From positions 2,198,501 through 2,262,500 of the forward strand of contig NC_030387.2 of assembly GCF_001625215.2 (NCBI RefSeq): a stretch of DNA of 64,000 nt, given 5' to 3'. Below are positions 10,965 through 23,029 of this stretch, in pieces (within the stretch, counting starts at the first letter, position 1; each line of letters starts with the position of its first letter). The translations under genes and the position numbers were made by a program. Below the pieces are notes generated by a model. The model was not told where the DNA came from. It saw only the letters and a program-made list of their open reading frames with translations, and did not search any database. The stretch comes from Daucus carota subsp. sativus. Its lineage: Eukaryota; Streptophyta; Magnoliopsida; Apiales; Apiaceae.

Positions 10965-12115
10965 CTAGTTGAAAAGCCGCGCGTTGCGGCGGCTTTTAAA
11001 AATTATATTAATGATTCAATATTAATATTTCTAGAATAAAATAATTTGTGGTTGTCCATAAAAAGTATATTAATGTTTCAAAATTAATATTTGTAGGATA
11101 AGATAAATTTTATATTATCAAAATCTTGATGTAATATATAAAATTGCAAAATTGGACTATAATTCATGGTGAGAAAATGAAAATAAATTTATACACGTAA
11201 TTAACAATTTAAAACACGACGAATCTTAATTTTATTTGTGTTTTTTTTATAAGTAATCATGTTCTTACATTGTCCCCTTACTCTAAATTTTTTTGGATTG
11301 ATTGTGCACAAAAACATCTAACTTAAATCAGTGAGATAGCGGTCTATAACTACCCTTGCTTGTAACAACCTTTATATTTTAATAATGTATAAACAGTCTT
11401 TACTTAAAAGTTGCTTGAACGGAACAAACAGATGATGCATGAATAATTTTTTTTCCTGCATACAATGTAAATCATATAAAAATTAACAACTAAAAACATG
11501 TCCGAAGAACAAATTCAAATATTATAAAATAATAACCAACAAACATACATCACTAACAGTTAATTTATTGATATCATCCATCAATATCATGTCAAGACTA
11601 TATTCTTTTCCCGTGTTTGGATTTGTCGACTCCAACATAGTTATCTATAACTACCTTTGCTTTCGACAACCTTTATTTTTTTTAATACTGTATAAACAGC
11701 CTTCACTTATCGTTGCAGAAGAATGACACCACCGAGTTAGAAATCAAGCAAGAGAACTATCACCAGAGAGAGGTACGTTTCTGGTATTAAGAGAGAGGAA
11801 TTTGTGTTTAGATGGTCCAGAACCCTACAATCTTAGGGGTATTTATAGGTGGAGAGAGACTTGTCTACTACTCTTTCCCATAATTAAACAATCTGAAACA
11901 AAATCAAATTAAAACTTTCAAGCTACTATATTCCATAAATAATGTGAAACAAAATCAGATTCTAAAAACTTTTTTCTAATATACCCGAAACTAAAAAAGG
12001 TAGTTTTAATTTTTGATATTTTTCATCCAAAAATTCCAGAAAATTAGAAAAATAGAATGGAACGATGTGGGAGGCGCCACCTACACGCCCCTCGCTTCTG
12101 CTTTATATTGATATA
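10965..12115 (-). mobile_element. Non-autonomous Helitron-like element B, abutting A
   Basis: The minus-strand 3' end is GCCGCCGCAACGCGCGGC, TTTTCAACTAG, then T: a textbook Helitron terminus. The 5' third (about 11840-12115) closely matches that of element A (about 10690-10964), including GGCGCCACCTACACGCCCC. A and B lie head to tail with nothing between them. A frame-like A+T-rich interior encodes nothing recognisable. Confidence 0.65.
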
Positions 12116-12404
12116 TTGATGATCGATGATTGGTATGGATCTGGATTAGGTAGGGGATAAGTGGTTACAAATGAATGCGATATTAATTAACTAAAGATTT
12201 AGCATAATTAATGAAAGGACTTTTTGTTTACGTGCCTCGGAAAAATAGTATGAACGGTATTTAAATTTCAAAGACGAGTCAACTAATTGAATTTTTTTTT
12301 TTTAAAAACGGATACAAGAATACTAATTAAATATTATAAAGGTTCATCTCCAACTATTGTATATATACATTTTTCTTTGCTATACATTTGTTGAAACTAG
12401 AGAG
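12116..12404. other. Far upstream flank of EXPB copy 2
   Basis: Matches the distal upstream flanks of copies 1, 3 and 5 (GGATAAGTGGTTACAAAT, GACTTTTTGTTTACGTGCC). No gene seen. Confidence 0.55.
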
Positions 12405-12979
12405 CACTAATGGAGCCAGGAAGATTTTTTAGGGGACCGGAATATTAATGTTATTTAAATTAAAAAATATTATATATCATATTTTATAGTAGGATTAGTG
12501 ATAAAAATCTATTTATTTTAGATTATTAATAAAAAGCTTAATCATTTCATTAAAAATTTTAATTATTTAACTACCAAATCGTCGATGACAGAGATTTGAA
12601 AGAACGAATTGCAAACAGGGAGACTCGTAGATACGACAGAGAAAGTAAAAAGATATTATCCAACATCAAAGTCTATATTATTAAAATTTATAACAAATGA
12701 TATAATTTTATTTTATAAATAAAATAAATTTAAATAATATAGTATTATATGTAATGCTCATTTACAAAATAGGATACAAAATGATATGATAATTAAACTG
12801 AATATTTTAATTGATGCTATTTAATGTATATACATTCATTATAATCAAAACTCAACCCTTTTAACTGATTTTATACCTAATTTTGTGAATCAAATATATT
12901 TCTAATAATATATAAACAAAAAAAACCAAAAATCTAGGAGGGGTCAGGGCTCCTCCAGCCCTCCCTCCCTCCATCTCTA
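12405..12979. mobile_element. hAT-type MITE, GGAGCCAGG family
   Basis: Left end CACTAATGGAGCCAGGAAG; right end on the opposite strand TAGAGATGGAGGGAGGG, an imperfect inverted repeat. Flanked by a perfect 8-bp target duplication CTAGAGAG (12397-12404, 12980-12987). The empty site ACTAGAGAGG is seen upstream of copy 1. The interior is AT-rich and non-coding. Confidence 0.75.
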
Positions 12980-12987
12980 CTAGAGAG

Positions 12988-14460
12988 GTTATCTAATAGG
13001 TCACTACCTTTTAGGATAATTGCATGGCATACTTAATTTATCATATTAAAACAATATATTTTATTTGAAAATTTTAAAATAATATATATAGAGAGAGAGT
13101 TAAGTTCTATAGAGTAAACAAAAACATTGGAGTATTGAAGTAGAAGTTCGGAAAAATCTAATATAATCATCTAAATTTAATTTATTTTGTCCTACTATAT
13201 TTGTAAACATTCGAGGCAGATTATGTTCTACCATGCAATCAAAACGTAAAATAATTACTTTTATAAAAAAAAGGGTACATCCTATCAATTTTTATTTTTA
13301 GATTATTTCTGGTTTGGTTTTAATTTTAAGTAGAAACTACCTTGTTAAAGACATTTTTAACACAACAATTTTAAGCCCAAGCAAATATCCTCCAAAATGT
13401 GTAATACCCATTACTCAGTGATGTATTAATGTTAATATAATTTTTATTATAATTTGTTTATCAAGTTAAAATTATTCATTTATATTTGAAGGAGAACAAC
13501 TAGAATTTTATTATTTATTAATACTATAAAATATATATCTAGAATTCTAAAAATGAATAAACAGGTCATACAATTAATCTATGTATATAATGGAAATATT
13601 TATACGAAATCCAAATACTTGATTCATTATGTAATTTGTTATCAATTTAGTTAGTACTATCTCACAAATCTAGTAATTTAGTAACTAGATTATTCAGATT
13701 TATTTCAATATCTAAACTGAATAAACTATACTATCCGAAATTCATTATTTTTTGAGGACTTTAATAACTATAATTTAATTGCATAATCCACATATCATAA
13801 ATAAATATCTTCATAGATTATATAAAAATCTTATAGATTGCATTTAACAAAATTAATGATTTTTAATCATTAATTTCAGCTGAGCATATAATATAAATTT
13901 AATAAGAGAATATACATTAGACAAAATAATGTTTAGTAATATTTCATTTTGTGCTAATGTAAAAATTATAAATTATGAAATATAATAACTTAAATTCCCC
14001 CCCCCCCCTCTCTCTATATATATATGTATATCATGTATGTATATGTATATGTTTATGTATATACCTAACCGATTATTTAATTAATAAAATTAATATAATC
14101 CTTTGAGTTACATGCACACATACATTATAAGAAAATTTAATGATATTGGCGTGATTTATAATTTATTTAATTTGTTCAAAATTAATATAATTGTCTTCAT
14201 GCATGAATGCTAACTTCATGTATTTTGTCATAAATTAATTATCGTGATTGAGTACGAGTTGTTGAAAATTGTAGAATCACGAAAAAAGTAAATTCACGGG
14301 ACTAAAAACTCAAAATAAGGATCAATCAGCTTCATCCTTTTACTCAAAAAATCAGCTTCATCTTTTTTCTGAATATTAATAATGTTGTAACAATGTGTTT
14401 ATCATCCCATAAATATAGGATCCTAATTGGGCATTAGGGGATCATAGGCTAATCAGAAAC
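12988..14460. other. Intergenic region between EXPB copies 2 and 3
   Basis: No gene seen. About 13640-14200 is the 3' flank block shared with copies 2 and 4. A C-run followed by TC and TA simple repeats lies at 13997-14030. Short open frames here have no recognisable content. Confidence 0.5.
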
Positions 14461-15742
14461 TCAAAAATTGGCATTTGAAATGTATTTTGCCCCGGCAGCC
14501 CATTTCGCTGGAACTGCGTTAGCAACTTCAATAGATTTTCCGGATGAGGTAGTAATTCTGAAGGAAAGTGGGCCTTGAGTTTCAGGGTTGATGTTAGCAC
14601 TCCATGTTGCACCCCAGGATTGTTGCATTGGAATCCAGTCAGAGTTTGCAGGTTTGAGCTGCATAGAGCCAATGTCACCGTCTCCATTGATGCTTTCAAT
14701 TGCACAAGCAAAATAGTTTGGATTGATATGTTGGTCGATTTTGAACGCAATGTTTGCACCTTGATAGTTGCATGGCACCCTAGAAAAATCTTAAAAGATT
14801 AGAGAAAACTGAAAAAATATTTGCAAATTACTCTCTCTGTCCCCTTTTATATGTCCATTTTAACTTTAACTTGTCAAATTGACTATATTTCGACTGAAAT
14901 TTACATTTATTATATAATTGAAAAAACTAATAAAAATTATATCATTAGATTGTCTACTTTAATATGTTATTTTCGGGTTTTAAAAAAAATGAATAGGTTA
15001 TTTGTAATGTTTAGTCAAAAATTGGTCAATTTGACTTCTCGAAAATCAAAATGGACAAGTAAGAGGGGGACGGGGGTAGTAAAAGATATTGTGGTTTTCG
15101 ATACCTTCTAAATTGGATATCAACTTGTCCTCGTTGGCGGAGATTATGTTCTTGTCCAGGTTTAGCCATTGCCCCGAAAGCATGGCCACTCAGGTCAAAA
15201 TGAAATGGCACATTGTTACAGGCTCCAGGACATTCATCTGTGATAGTCACAGTGATTGGTTGGCCCGAGCATTGTTCAGCTGAGCATTGCACCTGCATAT
15301 ATAATTATTCTGTTCATGTCAATATAATCATGTTGGATTCGATGTAAGAAGAAGAAATTGATGTTAGTTTACCTGAAAACACTGACCACAGCCATGTCCT
15401 GAGAGGAAGATCGATCTTGGCATTTCCGGCAGATATCATGCCTGAATATGGGGGTTGTCCGACATCTGTGTCAAATCCGCAGGCTCCTCCTATGTTCATA
15501 TCATAATTAATAAATTAGCAAAGGGTCTCACAAATATATGTCGATGTTTAAAAATATAGTGTTATTACGAAATTATTGAAACTGAATTTATTACCACTTC
15601 CAGGGCCATCAGGAGGTCCATACCATGTAGCCAAACCAGGTGCAAAACCCTGTCCAAAGCTCAGGGAAATCTGCATAAAAATTACTGATAAGTTGATCAC
15701 TAGAATAGAAATAGGTGTATCATAATGAAGATTAAGGGCCAT
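14461..15742 (-). pseudogene. Beta-expansin copy 3, frameshifted by a 4-bp duplication
   Basis: Exons 15742-15595, 15489-15373, 15292-15105 and 14779-14461 have correct splice borders. Exon 2 is 117 nt instead of 113 because GATC is repeated (15409-15416: GATCGATC), where every other copy has one GATC. The shift changes the frame from AGNAKI onward, before the HFD catalytic motif, so the product would be truncated and the phase at the next intron no longer fits. Everything else, including the HFDLSG motif and the wall-binding exon, is conserved, so the lesion is young. Sequencing or assembly error is the main alternative. Intron 3 contains a Stowaway MITE shared with copy 1. Confidence 0.85.
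14831..15079. mobile_element. Stowaway-type MITE in intron 3 of EXPB copy 3
   Basis: A 249-bp insertion with ends CTCTCTCTGTCCCC and, inverted, CTACCCCCGTCCCC. It is flanked by the TA target dinucleotide (14829-14830, 15080-15081). Copy 5 shows the empty site with a single TA (near 42975). The ends resemble the CTCCCTCCGTCCC terminus of plant Stowaway (Tc1/mariner) elements. Confidence 0.85.
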
Positions 15743-16717
15743 TGTTTTATGTATCCGATCCACTTATAACTAGGCTTGAGTTGCAAAATGAGTAAAAATA
15801 GCCAAACTCAAGTGGAGCGATGAGTTGATATTGTGATATTGGATGATGACATTTGTATGCAAATATGAATACATATATAGAGTTTATTTCGTTAAAAAGT
15901 AAATGCATACGCATTGAAGGATAATGCTAGTAATATTAATTAATAGGTATATTATTCAATTGAAATTTTAAAAGATTTTTATATTTTTATTTATAAAATC
16001 CAAATGTATTCAATTCGGATTTTAAAAAATTTATGAGGATCTTGAGATATTCAATTATGATTTTAAATTATACTACAAAATCTTATAAAATCCGGTGATA
16101 TTCAATATGGATATTAAAAATCTATCAAATGCTGATTGAATTTTTTAGTACTGCACAAAAATTAAAATGATGGATTTTATGAGATTGTAGAGTGTATTTT
16201 AAGATATTTGAAATCCCACCGAAATCAATGAGATTTTAAAATATTTTGTTTAAGTCCTAAACGCTCATCAACTCTGCTACATTTTATGAAGAATTTATGT
16301 AACATCAAAATCAGATACAAGTCATTAAAATTTATTAAAATCTCAGTTGAATATGTAAATTATAGCTCATATGTAAATTAGATAGCTATAGATCTGGATT
16401 AGATTAGTTAGGGGATAACCGGATAAGTGGTTACAAATCAATGCGGTAATAATTAATTAGAGATTTAGCATAATTAATGAAAGGACTTTTTGTTTACGTG
16501 CCTCGGATAAATAGTATGAACGGTATTTAAATTTCAAAGATTAGTGCATCACCAGCTAAATTGAAAATTTTAATTGAAAACATATACAAAAATACTAATT
16601 AAAAATTATAAGGTTCACCTCCAACTATATATACATTTTTCTTTGCTACATTTGTTGAAACTATAGAGGTTATCTTATCCGTTACCACATAATATATGTC
16701 ATTCAAATTTTTTTAAA

Positions 16718-16727
<10 letters not shown>
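15743..16727. other. Upstream block of EXPB copy 3
   Basis: Promoter plus AT-rich flank collinear with 893-1890 upstream of copy 1. TATA-like TATATATG on the plus strand lies near 15870-15885. The 400-bp dispersed AT-rich repeat is at about 15970-16360. Confidence 0.55.

Positions 16728-16770
<43 letters not shown>
16720..16770. repeat. (TA)n microsatellite
   Basis: About 25 uninterrupted TA units. It marks the end of the block shared by copies 1 and 3; copy 1 has a shorter TA run at 1889-1901. Confidence 0.9.
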
Positions 16771-16773
<3 letters not shown>

Positions 16774-17995
16774 AGTTAATTGGAGTCCCTGTATATTTGG
16801 AGTGTTGGAGTATTTATAAATTGTGATTCTGTGAATTTTTATGAATATCATTCTAAATTAAACTAAAATTTTCGAGTAACACTATTTTGCATTTTTGCTT
16901 TCTTGCAAGTTTGTTTTGACTGTCTCGGGACACTATAAGCACCTCATCATTTTGAAACTAATGGCTTGCGTGACAAACTTTCTCCCGCTAACTCATCGAT
17001 GATCGAATATTGCCAAGACAGAGACCAGTCTATATTTTGTTTGGTGGATATAATTACTTGCATCGGTCCATAGAACATAAAAAATTTATGTACTACTATT
17101 CACGAGATCCTGACATCGTGTTAATCCTTTCTTCCCGCAAGTAAATCAGTACGCTCTGCATAAATTTTGGATTATGCATCAAATGCGAATGTTAGCAACT
17201 GCCTGTTCAAGGAGCAATATGAGAATAGCGGTTACAGGATGATTTCGTGGCCCTTTTTTTCATCTTCCTAACGAGTGAAACAGATAGGAATGATAAAACA
17301 GAGAATGGATTTAGCAAATAGGGATATTAGGATTTGAGTAATACAGTCAATTTCTTAACATATTGAAGTTGAGGGGTGTTGTAGTATCTTGAATATTTGT
17401 GCGGGGCGGTGGAGAAACATTCAGTGAACTTCGTGGCGTCAATGGTGCTGTATAACTTGGCGAATCAGGGATGAATTTCTTGGTGAAGATGAGGGTAAAG
17501 GTTCCGAGGAAGAGGGTGAATGGGTTGTGAGTATTTGTCTGGGGCATCAATGGAGGACATCCACCGGTGCGTATTAATGGATCATCATGGATGTTGGTTC
17601 GTCGAAGGATTTGGTAAGATGGATCATCACGGCTGTTGGTTTGTCGAAGGATTTGATACTAATGGATCATCACGGATGTTGGTTCGTCGAAGGATTTGAT
17701 AAGGTTTAGTGCGTACTAATGGATTATCACAGATGTTGTTTCATCGAAGGATTTGATGAAGCAGAATCGACATAAATGGATTACACAAGAAGAAATCAAG
17801 TTAATTAAAAAAAGTGTGTAAATAGTGGTAATTCTTATCCAGTTTGATATCTCCGTTTCAGATCATTGTCACCGTTTCAGATCATTGTCACCCATCATCG
17901 ACAAACAGGAACTTTTTAGGTAAGTCCCATGTGAAAAAGACCATGGGCTAAAGTATATTAATATTATATCACACACTATATTATTTATTGGGCAC
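16771..17995. other. Region without a recognised gene
   Basis: No gene recognised. Base composition is less AT-rich than the surroundings. A short minus-strand frame (17347-17550) has no recognisable motif. It holds the tandem repeat listed separately and a short direct repeat of TTTCAGATCATTGTCACC near 17860-17893. Confidence 0.4.
17572..17762. repeat. Tandem repeat, 42-57-bp spacing, four copies
   Basis: Four copies of ATGGATCATCACGGATGTTG followed by GTTCGTCGAAGGATTTGAT, starting near 17577, 17620, 17663 and 17720, with variable spacers. Confidence 0.75.
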
Positions 17996-17996
17996 T

Positions 17997-18112
17997 AAGC
18001 CGGGGGTCTTCACGGAAACAGCCTCTCTGCTTTAATGGCAGGGGCAAGGCTGCGTACATCTTACCCTCCTCAGACCCTGCTCTAAGCGGGATATACTGAG
18101 TATGTATGGTTT
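17997..18112 (+). mobile_element. SINE-like remnant, Au-type body
   Basis: The run GGAAACAGCCTCTCTGC, GCAGGGGCAAGGCTGCGTAC, then CAGACCCTGCTCTAAGCGGG resembles the body of plant Au-type SINEs. The tRNA-like head is missing, so it is 5' truncated. It lies just before the hAT transposase relic. Confidence 0.5.
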
Positions 18113-18179
18113 GGTATTCTAAATTAAACTACCTAATCAATTAGGAGGACACTAATCTGTATAATTTCTTGTTACTGCA

Positions 18180-20225
18180 GTTGGGGAAAAAAATTTATGT
18201 GAGTTGTTGGAGTTTTGGTTCGTTGATTTGCTAATGGATAGATATTTTGCTCGAACTACGGTTGAATCAAGTGAAAAGAGAGCCAGAATTGATAGTAATG
18301 TGGCATCTGATGATGTTGTTAGTGATCCAGCTTTGCGCAAATCCATCAATGATTATGAGCCTTTTGTTTTTGGTGTTATCTTTTCGGAAATCAGGCGTTT
18401 ACAAAAAATGGATTTCGAAATTGGAAGAAGGCAATAGAAAAGTTCAGAGATCATATAGTAAATGAAGGAAGTATACAAAACAATGCTAAGACATTATATC
18501 TTGGTTTCAAAGATCAGAGGCAAAGTGTGACGAGAAAGTTGAGAATGAGAAATGAGGTATTGGGGGCTGCCTACTGTATGCGCTTAACAACAAGTTTGGA
18601 TGTTGCCAGATTGCTTCTTGGATTAGGATTGGCTTTTCGTGGAAATGACGAATCTGCAATGTCAATACGGAGGGGTAATTTTCTTGAAATACTCACCTGG
18701 TATAGCTTGCATAATGTTGATGTTAGAAATGTTAATAAAGAAAATACACCTGCTAATCATCAACTTGCATCTCCTGATATTCAAAAACAAATTATTAGTG
18801 CTTGTGCATCTGAGACAACGAAAGCTATCATTTCTGATATTGGAGAGAAGTAGTTTGCTTTATTACTTGACGAGGCACGTGATAACTCGATTAAAGAGCA
18901 AATGGCTGTTGTCATAAGATACGCAAATAATAGTGGGGAAGTTTTAGAGCGATTTGTTGGAGTTGTTCATGTCAAAGATACTATTGCAGTTTCTTTAAAA
19001 AGTGCCATTGATGATTTCTTTTCTAAACAAGAACTGTCAATCTCAAAAGTCAGGGGTCAAGGGTACGGCGGAGCTTCAAACATGGGGGGAGAGCTTGATG
19101 AACTAAAGACTTTGATTTTAAATGAGAATCCATATGCTAGGTACGTGCATTGCTTTGCCCATCAGCTCCAATTAGTTGTCGTAGCTGTAGCAGAAGGAAA
19201 TCAATTTGTGAGTGACTTTTTTGATTACATGTCTTTGGTTACTGATGTAGTTGGTGATTCTTGTAAAAGAAAGGATGAACTTCGACAAAAACAACATGAA
19301 GTTATGGTTGAGCAGCTAGAGACCAGACATGTTAATTACTACTGGTTGAGGGTTGAATCAGGAGACTAGTTTAACTCGGCCAGGTGATACTCGCTGGGGA
19401 TCACACTATAAAACCATAATCCGTCTTCTCTCTATGTGGTCTTCAGTTACTAATGTTCTTACAAATATATATGAAGATGGGAGTGAGAGGAAGAGTAGCG
19501 GAAAGGTAGTTGGCCTGCTTGATAAAATGGAAAAACATGAGTTCGTTTTTATTGCACATTTGATGAAAGTAGTATTGGGCATAACAAATGGTTTATCACA
19601 GTTCTTGTAACAAAAAGATCAGAATATTATTGGAGCTAAGAATTTGGTTGCAAATGTTAAAAGACAATTACAAGATTTTAGAGATAACATGTGGGATGAA
19701 CTCCTTGAAGAAGTTTCTGTTTTTTGCTCAAGAGACAATATTGTTCTTCCTGATATGGAAGAAAATGTGTCTGGTCGCTTTCGTTCCAAACAAGCTACAA
19801 CATATTATCATCATTTTAGAGTTGGAATTTTTTGTCAGGTAGTTGATCGTGTTGGGCAAGAGATGGTGAATCGCTTCTCAGATTCAAGTACATAATTGCT
19901 AATGTGTATAGCATGTCTTGATCCTAAAAGTTTGTTCTCAAACTTTAGTCTTTCTAAAGTACTTCGCTTAGCAGAATTGTACCCATTGGAATTTTCATCA
20001 TCCCATTTAATGGAGCTTAAGGAGGAATTAAAGACCTAGATTTCTGAAATGAGGATGAACGACATATTTTCTAAGTTGCAAAATATCGGAGATCTTGCAA
20101 AAAATATGGTTGAAATGGGTTATCATAGAATTTTTCCGCTGATATATCTTTTGATTGAGTTCATTTTATTTCTGCCGGTTGCAACTGCTACAGTGGAACG
20201 AGCCTTTTCTGCCATGAATATAATC
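18180..20225 (+). pseudogene. hAT transposase relic (zf-MYM/DUF4371 type)
   Basis: Pieces in several frames, in order, match plant hAT transposases of the zinc-finger MYM-type/DUF4371 family: NDYEPFVFGV (about 18340), RRGNFLEILTWY (18665), DEARDNSIKEQMAVVIRY (18865), CFAHQLQLVVVAVA (19150), TRWGSHYKTI (19390) and the dimerisation-domain words PVATATVERAFSAM (20175). At least five in-frame stops or shifts separate them (for example after DIGEK at 18853, after SQFL at 19610 and after RFSDSST at 19895). The N-terminal zinc finger and the end of the dimerisation domain are missing. The right end runs into MITE sequence. Not functional. Confidence 0.85.
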
Positions 20226-20515
20226 ATTTCACACATATTTATTGTGTTGACTTCTTATTGTAGTATTAGCCTTTTGCTCATTTCACACATTTTAAGAAGT
20301 ATTAAATGGTTGTTTCTTTTTCCATCTTTGCCCATATTTATTGTGTTGACTTCTTATTGTAGTATTAGCTAGTGGTATATTGGAATAATAAATATGAGAG
20401 GGTAAAGATGGAAGATGGTTGATAAACATGCATTGAAAAGAGAGAAGCTCAACTATTTTGGGACAAATTTTTTTCCCAAAAGGCTCATCTAATTTGGGAT
20501 GGAGGGAGTATTAGT
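20226..20515. repeat. MITE-like sequence with an internal direct repeat
   Basis: ATATTTATTGTGTTGACTTC followed by TTATTGTAGTATTAGC occurs twice, about 100 bp apart (near 20237 and 20336). The right end, GGGATGGAGGGAGTA at about 20498-20512, looks like a Stowaway terminus with its TA. The left end is not clear. Confidence 0.5.
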
Positions 20516-21009
20516 TATCAATTTCAGTTTAACATATGATATAAATTTTATTAGAGAAAATATATTAGATAAAATAATATTTAACAATATACCACGTTGT
20601 GCTAATGCAAAAATTATGAATTATGGAACGATGGTAAATGAGAAGTCGTAATATATGTGTGTATATGTATGTATAATTATTATAAAATTAATATTATCTT
20701 CTTTAATGAAATAGGAATGATTTAGAAAAAATTATTCGTTTGAATTTTATAAGCTTTCATGCTTGAATCGCTAACTTCATGTATTTACAATTTCGATTTT
20801 CTCATAAATAAATTATTGTGCATGAGTGCGAGTTGTTGAAAATGACAAAAATACAGAGAAAAGTAAAATTCATGGGACTTAAAAGAAAGATCCATTAGCT
20901 TCTTTTCTCTGCATTTTAATGTTGTAACAATGTTTTAATCATGCAATAAATATGGTCCCCTAACTGGATAAACAAGCCACCATTAAGGGATTATAGGCTA
21001 ATCAGAAAC
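20516..21009. other. EXPB copy 4 3' flank
   Basis: Matches 3' flanks of copies 2 and 3 (ATATCACATTGTGC-type words, CTTCATGTATTT). No gene seen. Confidence 0.5.
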
Positions 21010-21980
21010 TCAAAAATTGGTATTTGAAACATATTTTGCCCCAGCAGCCCAATTCGCTGGAACTGCGTTAACAACTTCAATAGATTTTCCGGATGAGGTA
21101 GTAATTCTGAAGGAAAGTGGGCCTTGAGTTGAAGGGTTGATGTTAGCACTCCATGTTGCACCCCAGGATTGTTGCATTGGAATCCAGTCAGAGTTTGCAG
21201 GTTTGAGCTGCATAGAGCCAATGTCACCGTCTCCATTGATGCTTTCAATTGCACAAGCAAAATAGTTTGGATTGATATGTTGGTCGATTTTGAACGCAAT
21301 GTTTGCACCTTGATAGTTGCATGGCACCCTGGAAATTAAACACAGTAAAAGATCAGAAAACCTGATGAAACAGGTACAAATTGATGGAAATTGTACTTTT
21401 TAGTACCTTCTGAATTGGATATCAACTTGCCCTAGTTGGCGGAGATTATTTTCCTGTCCAGGTTTAGCCATTGCCCCGAAAGCATGGCCACTCAAGTCGA
21501 AATGGAATGGGACATTGTTACAGGCTCCAGGACATTCATCTGTGATGGTCACAGTGATTGGGTGGCCCGAGCATTGTTCAGCTGAACATTGCACCTGAAA
21601 ACACTGACCACAGCCATGTCCTTTGAGGAAGATCTTGGCATTTCCGGCAGATATCATGCTTGAGAATGGAGGTTGTGCGACATCTGTGTCAAATCCGCAG
21701 GCTCCTCCTATATTCATATCATAATTAATAAATAATCGTGGCAAAAAAAAATAAAAATCAAGGGGCCTCACAAATATGTCGATGTTTAAAAATATAGTTA
21801 TATTACAAAATTATTGAAATTGAGTTTATTACCACTTCCAGGACCATCAGGGGGTCCATACCATGTAGCCAGAGCAGGTGTAAACCCCTGCCCAAAGCTC
21901 AGGGAAATCTGCATAAAAATTACTGATAAATTGATCACTAGAATAGAAATAGGTATATCATTTTTAAGATTAAGGGCCAT
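21010..21980 (-). CDS. Beta-expansin copy 4, intact, lacking intron 2
   Basis: Exons 21980-21833, 21707-21407 and 21328-21010 join to a 255-aa protein. It has a signal peptide (first ~35 residues, hydrophobic SILVINLSVIFMQ), then GGACGF, GCGQCFQVQC, TDECPGACN and the HFDLSG motif of the double-psi barrel, then the C-terminal wall-binding domain with NYFACAIES and SWGATWSAN. It acts in the cell wall. The middle exon is exactly the sum of exons 2 and 3 of the other copies (113 + 188 nt): the 70-95-bp intron seen elsewhere between CFQ and VQC is absent without loss of a base. No break is visible. TATA-like TATATATA lies near 22111. Length is typical for EXPB. Confidence 0.93.
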
Positions 21981-22316
21981 TGTTTTATGTATCCACTTAA
22001 TTTATTACTACGCTTGAGTTGCGAAATGAGTAAGAACAGCCAAACTCAAGTGGAGCGATGAATCGGAAATGTGATATTGGATGATGAACTTTGCATGCAA
22101 ATATGAATGATATATATAGAGTTCATTTCGTTAAAAAGTAAATGCATACAGTTACCACTTTTTAGGATCATGCTAGTTGTATTAATTAGAAGTAGTTTGC
22201 TTGCTATGAATCTGGATTTTGGTAGGGGATAAGTGGTTACAATGAATGCGGTATATATAGGAGAGATTTACCGTAATTAATGAAGGGATTTTTTGTTTAT
22301 ATATGTACCTCGGATA
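21981..22316 (-). promoter_or_regulatory. EXPB copy 4 promoter region
   Basis: Minus-strand TATA-like CTATATATATC near 22109-22120, about 130 bp before the ATG, followed towards the gene by TTTGCATGCAAA (near 22090-22102), a palindrome with an RY-type CATGCA core. The same arrangement is kept in copies 2 and 5. Confidence 0.45.
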
Positions 22317-23029
22317 AAGCCTGGATCGGATATCCGATCTGATTCAATCTGATCCGTGGTTAAATAAATGGATACAACACTTATTAAAAAAATCCGATCC
22401 GTTAATAATTTGATCCGATAATAATCTGGTAGGATGGATATTGATATGATCAAATCCGATCTGTTAATGATCCGGTCCGATCCACGCTTAACTATATTTT
22501 ATATTGTATTGTTTTATATTATATTATATATATTATATTAATATATCACATACAAAAAAAATTCTAAAAATACAAGACAAAACCCTAGCTAAGTATAATG
22601 TTAAACAATTTATTTATTATTTTTCTATTTACTTAACACATACTATGGGGAAGGTTTTATGAGAATATCCAACAAAGTTTTTCAGTTGCATCTTTGTTAC
22701 TAACAAGAAACTATAGACTTTATTTTACTGATTTATTAGTTCATTTTTGTACTTGTTAAGTTAAAATTCATGAATTAATATAGTTAAAAAATATGACTTC
22801 GTTTCTTTATGGAAGGTTAATACATTGTTCACGGTGCAAAAATATATTTCATAAATTTTAGTGGATCGGATCTCCGATCCGATTATCCACGATCCAAGTG
22901 GACTGGACATGGATTGACTTGTAGAATATCCGACTAATTAATGATCTGATCTGAATCCGATTAAATTAAATGGATAAAGATATGGATTTAACAAGATCCG
23001 ATCCAAATCCGATCCGTTTACGGACCTAT
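22317..23029. mobile_element. hAT-type MITE, ATCCGATCC family
   Basis: A 713-bp element. The right end on the opposite strand is ATAGGTCCGTAAACGGATCGG; the left end is AAGCCTGGATCGGATATCC with a short internal loss. Flanked by 8-bp target duplications differing at one base (CTCGGATA 22309-22316; CACGGATA 23030-23037). Both ends are packed with GATCCGAT words. Non-coding. Same family as 44062-44944. Confidence 0.75.

Noticed and set aside
15743-15763. Longer EXPB start giving an MDRIHKT N-terminus
   Set aside because: The codon at that position is GTG, and copies 2 and 4 cannot extend this way; the conserved ATG just downstream is preferred.
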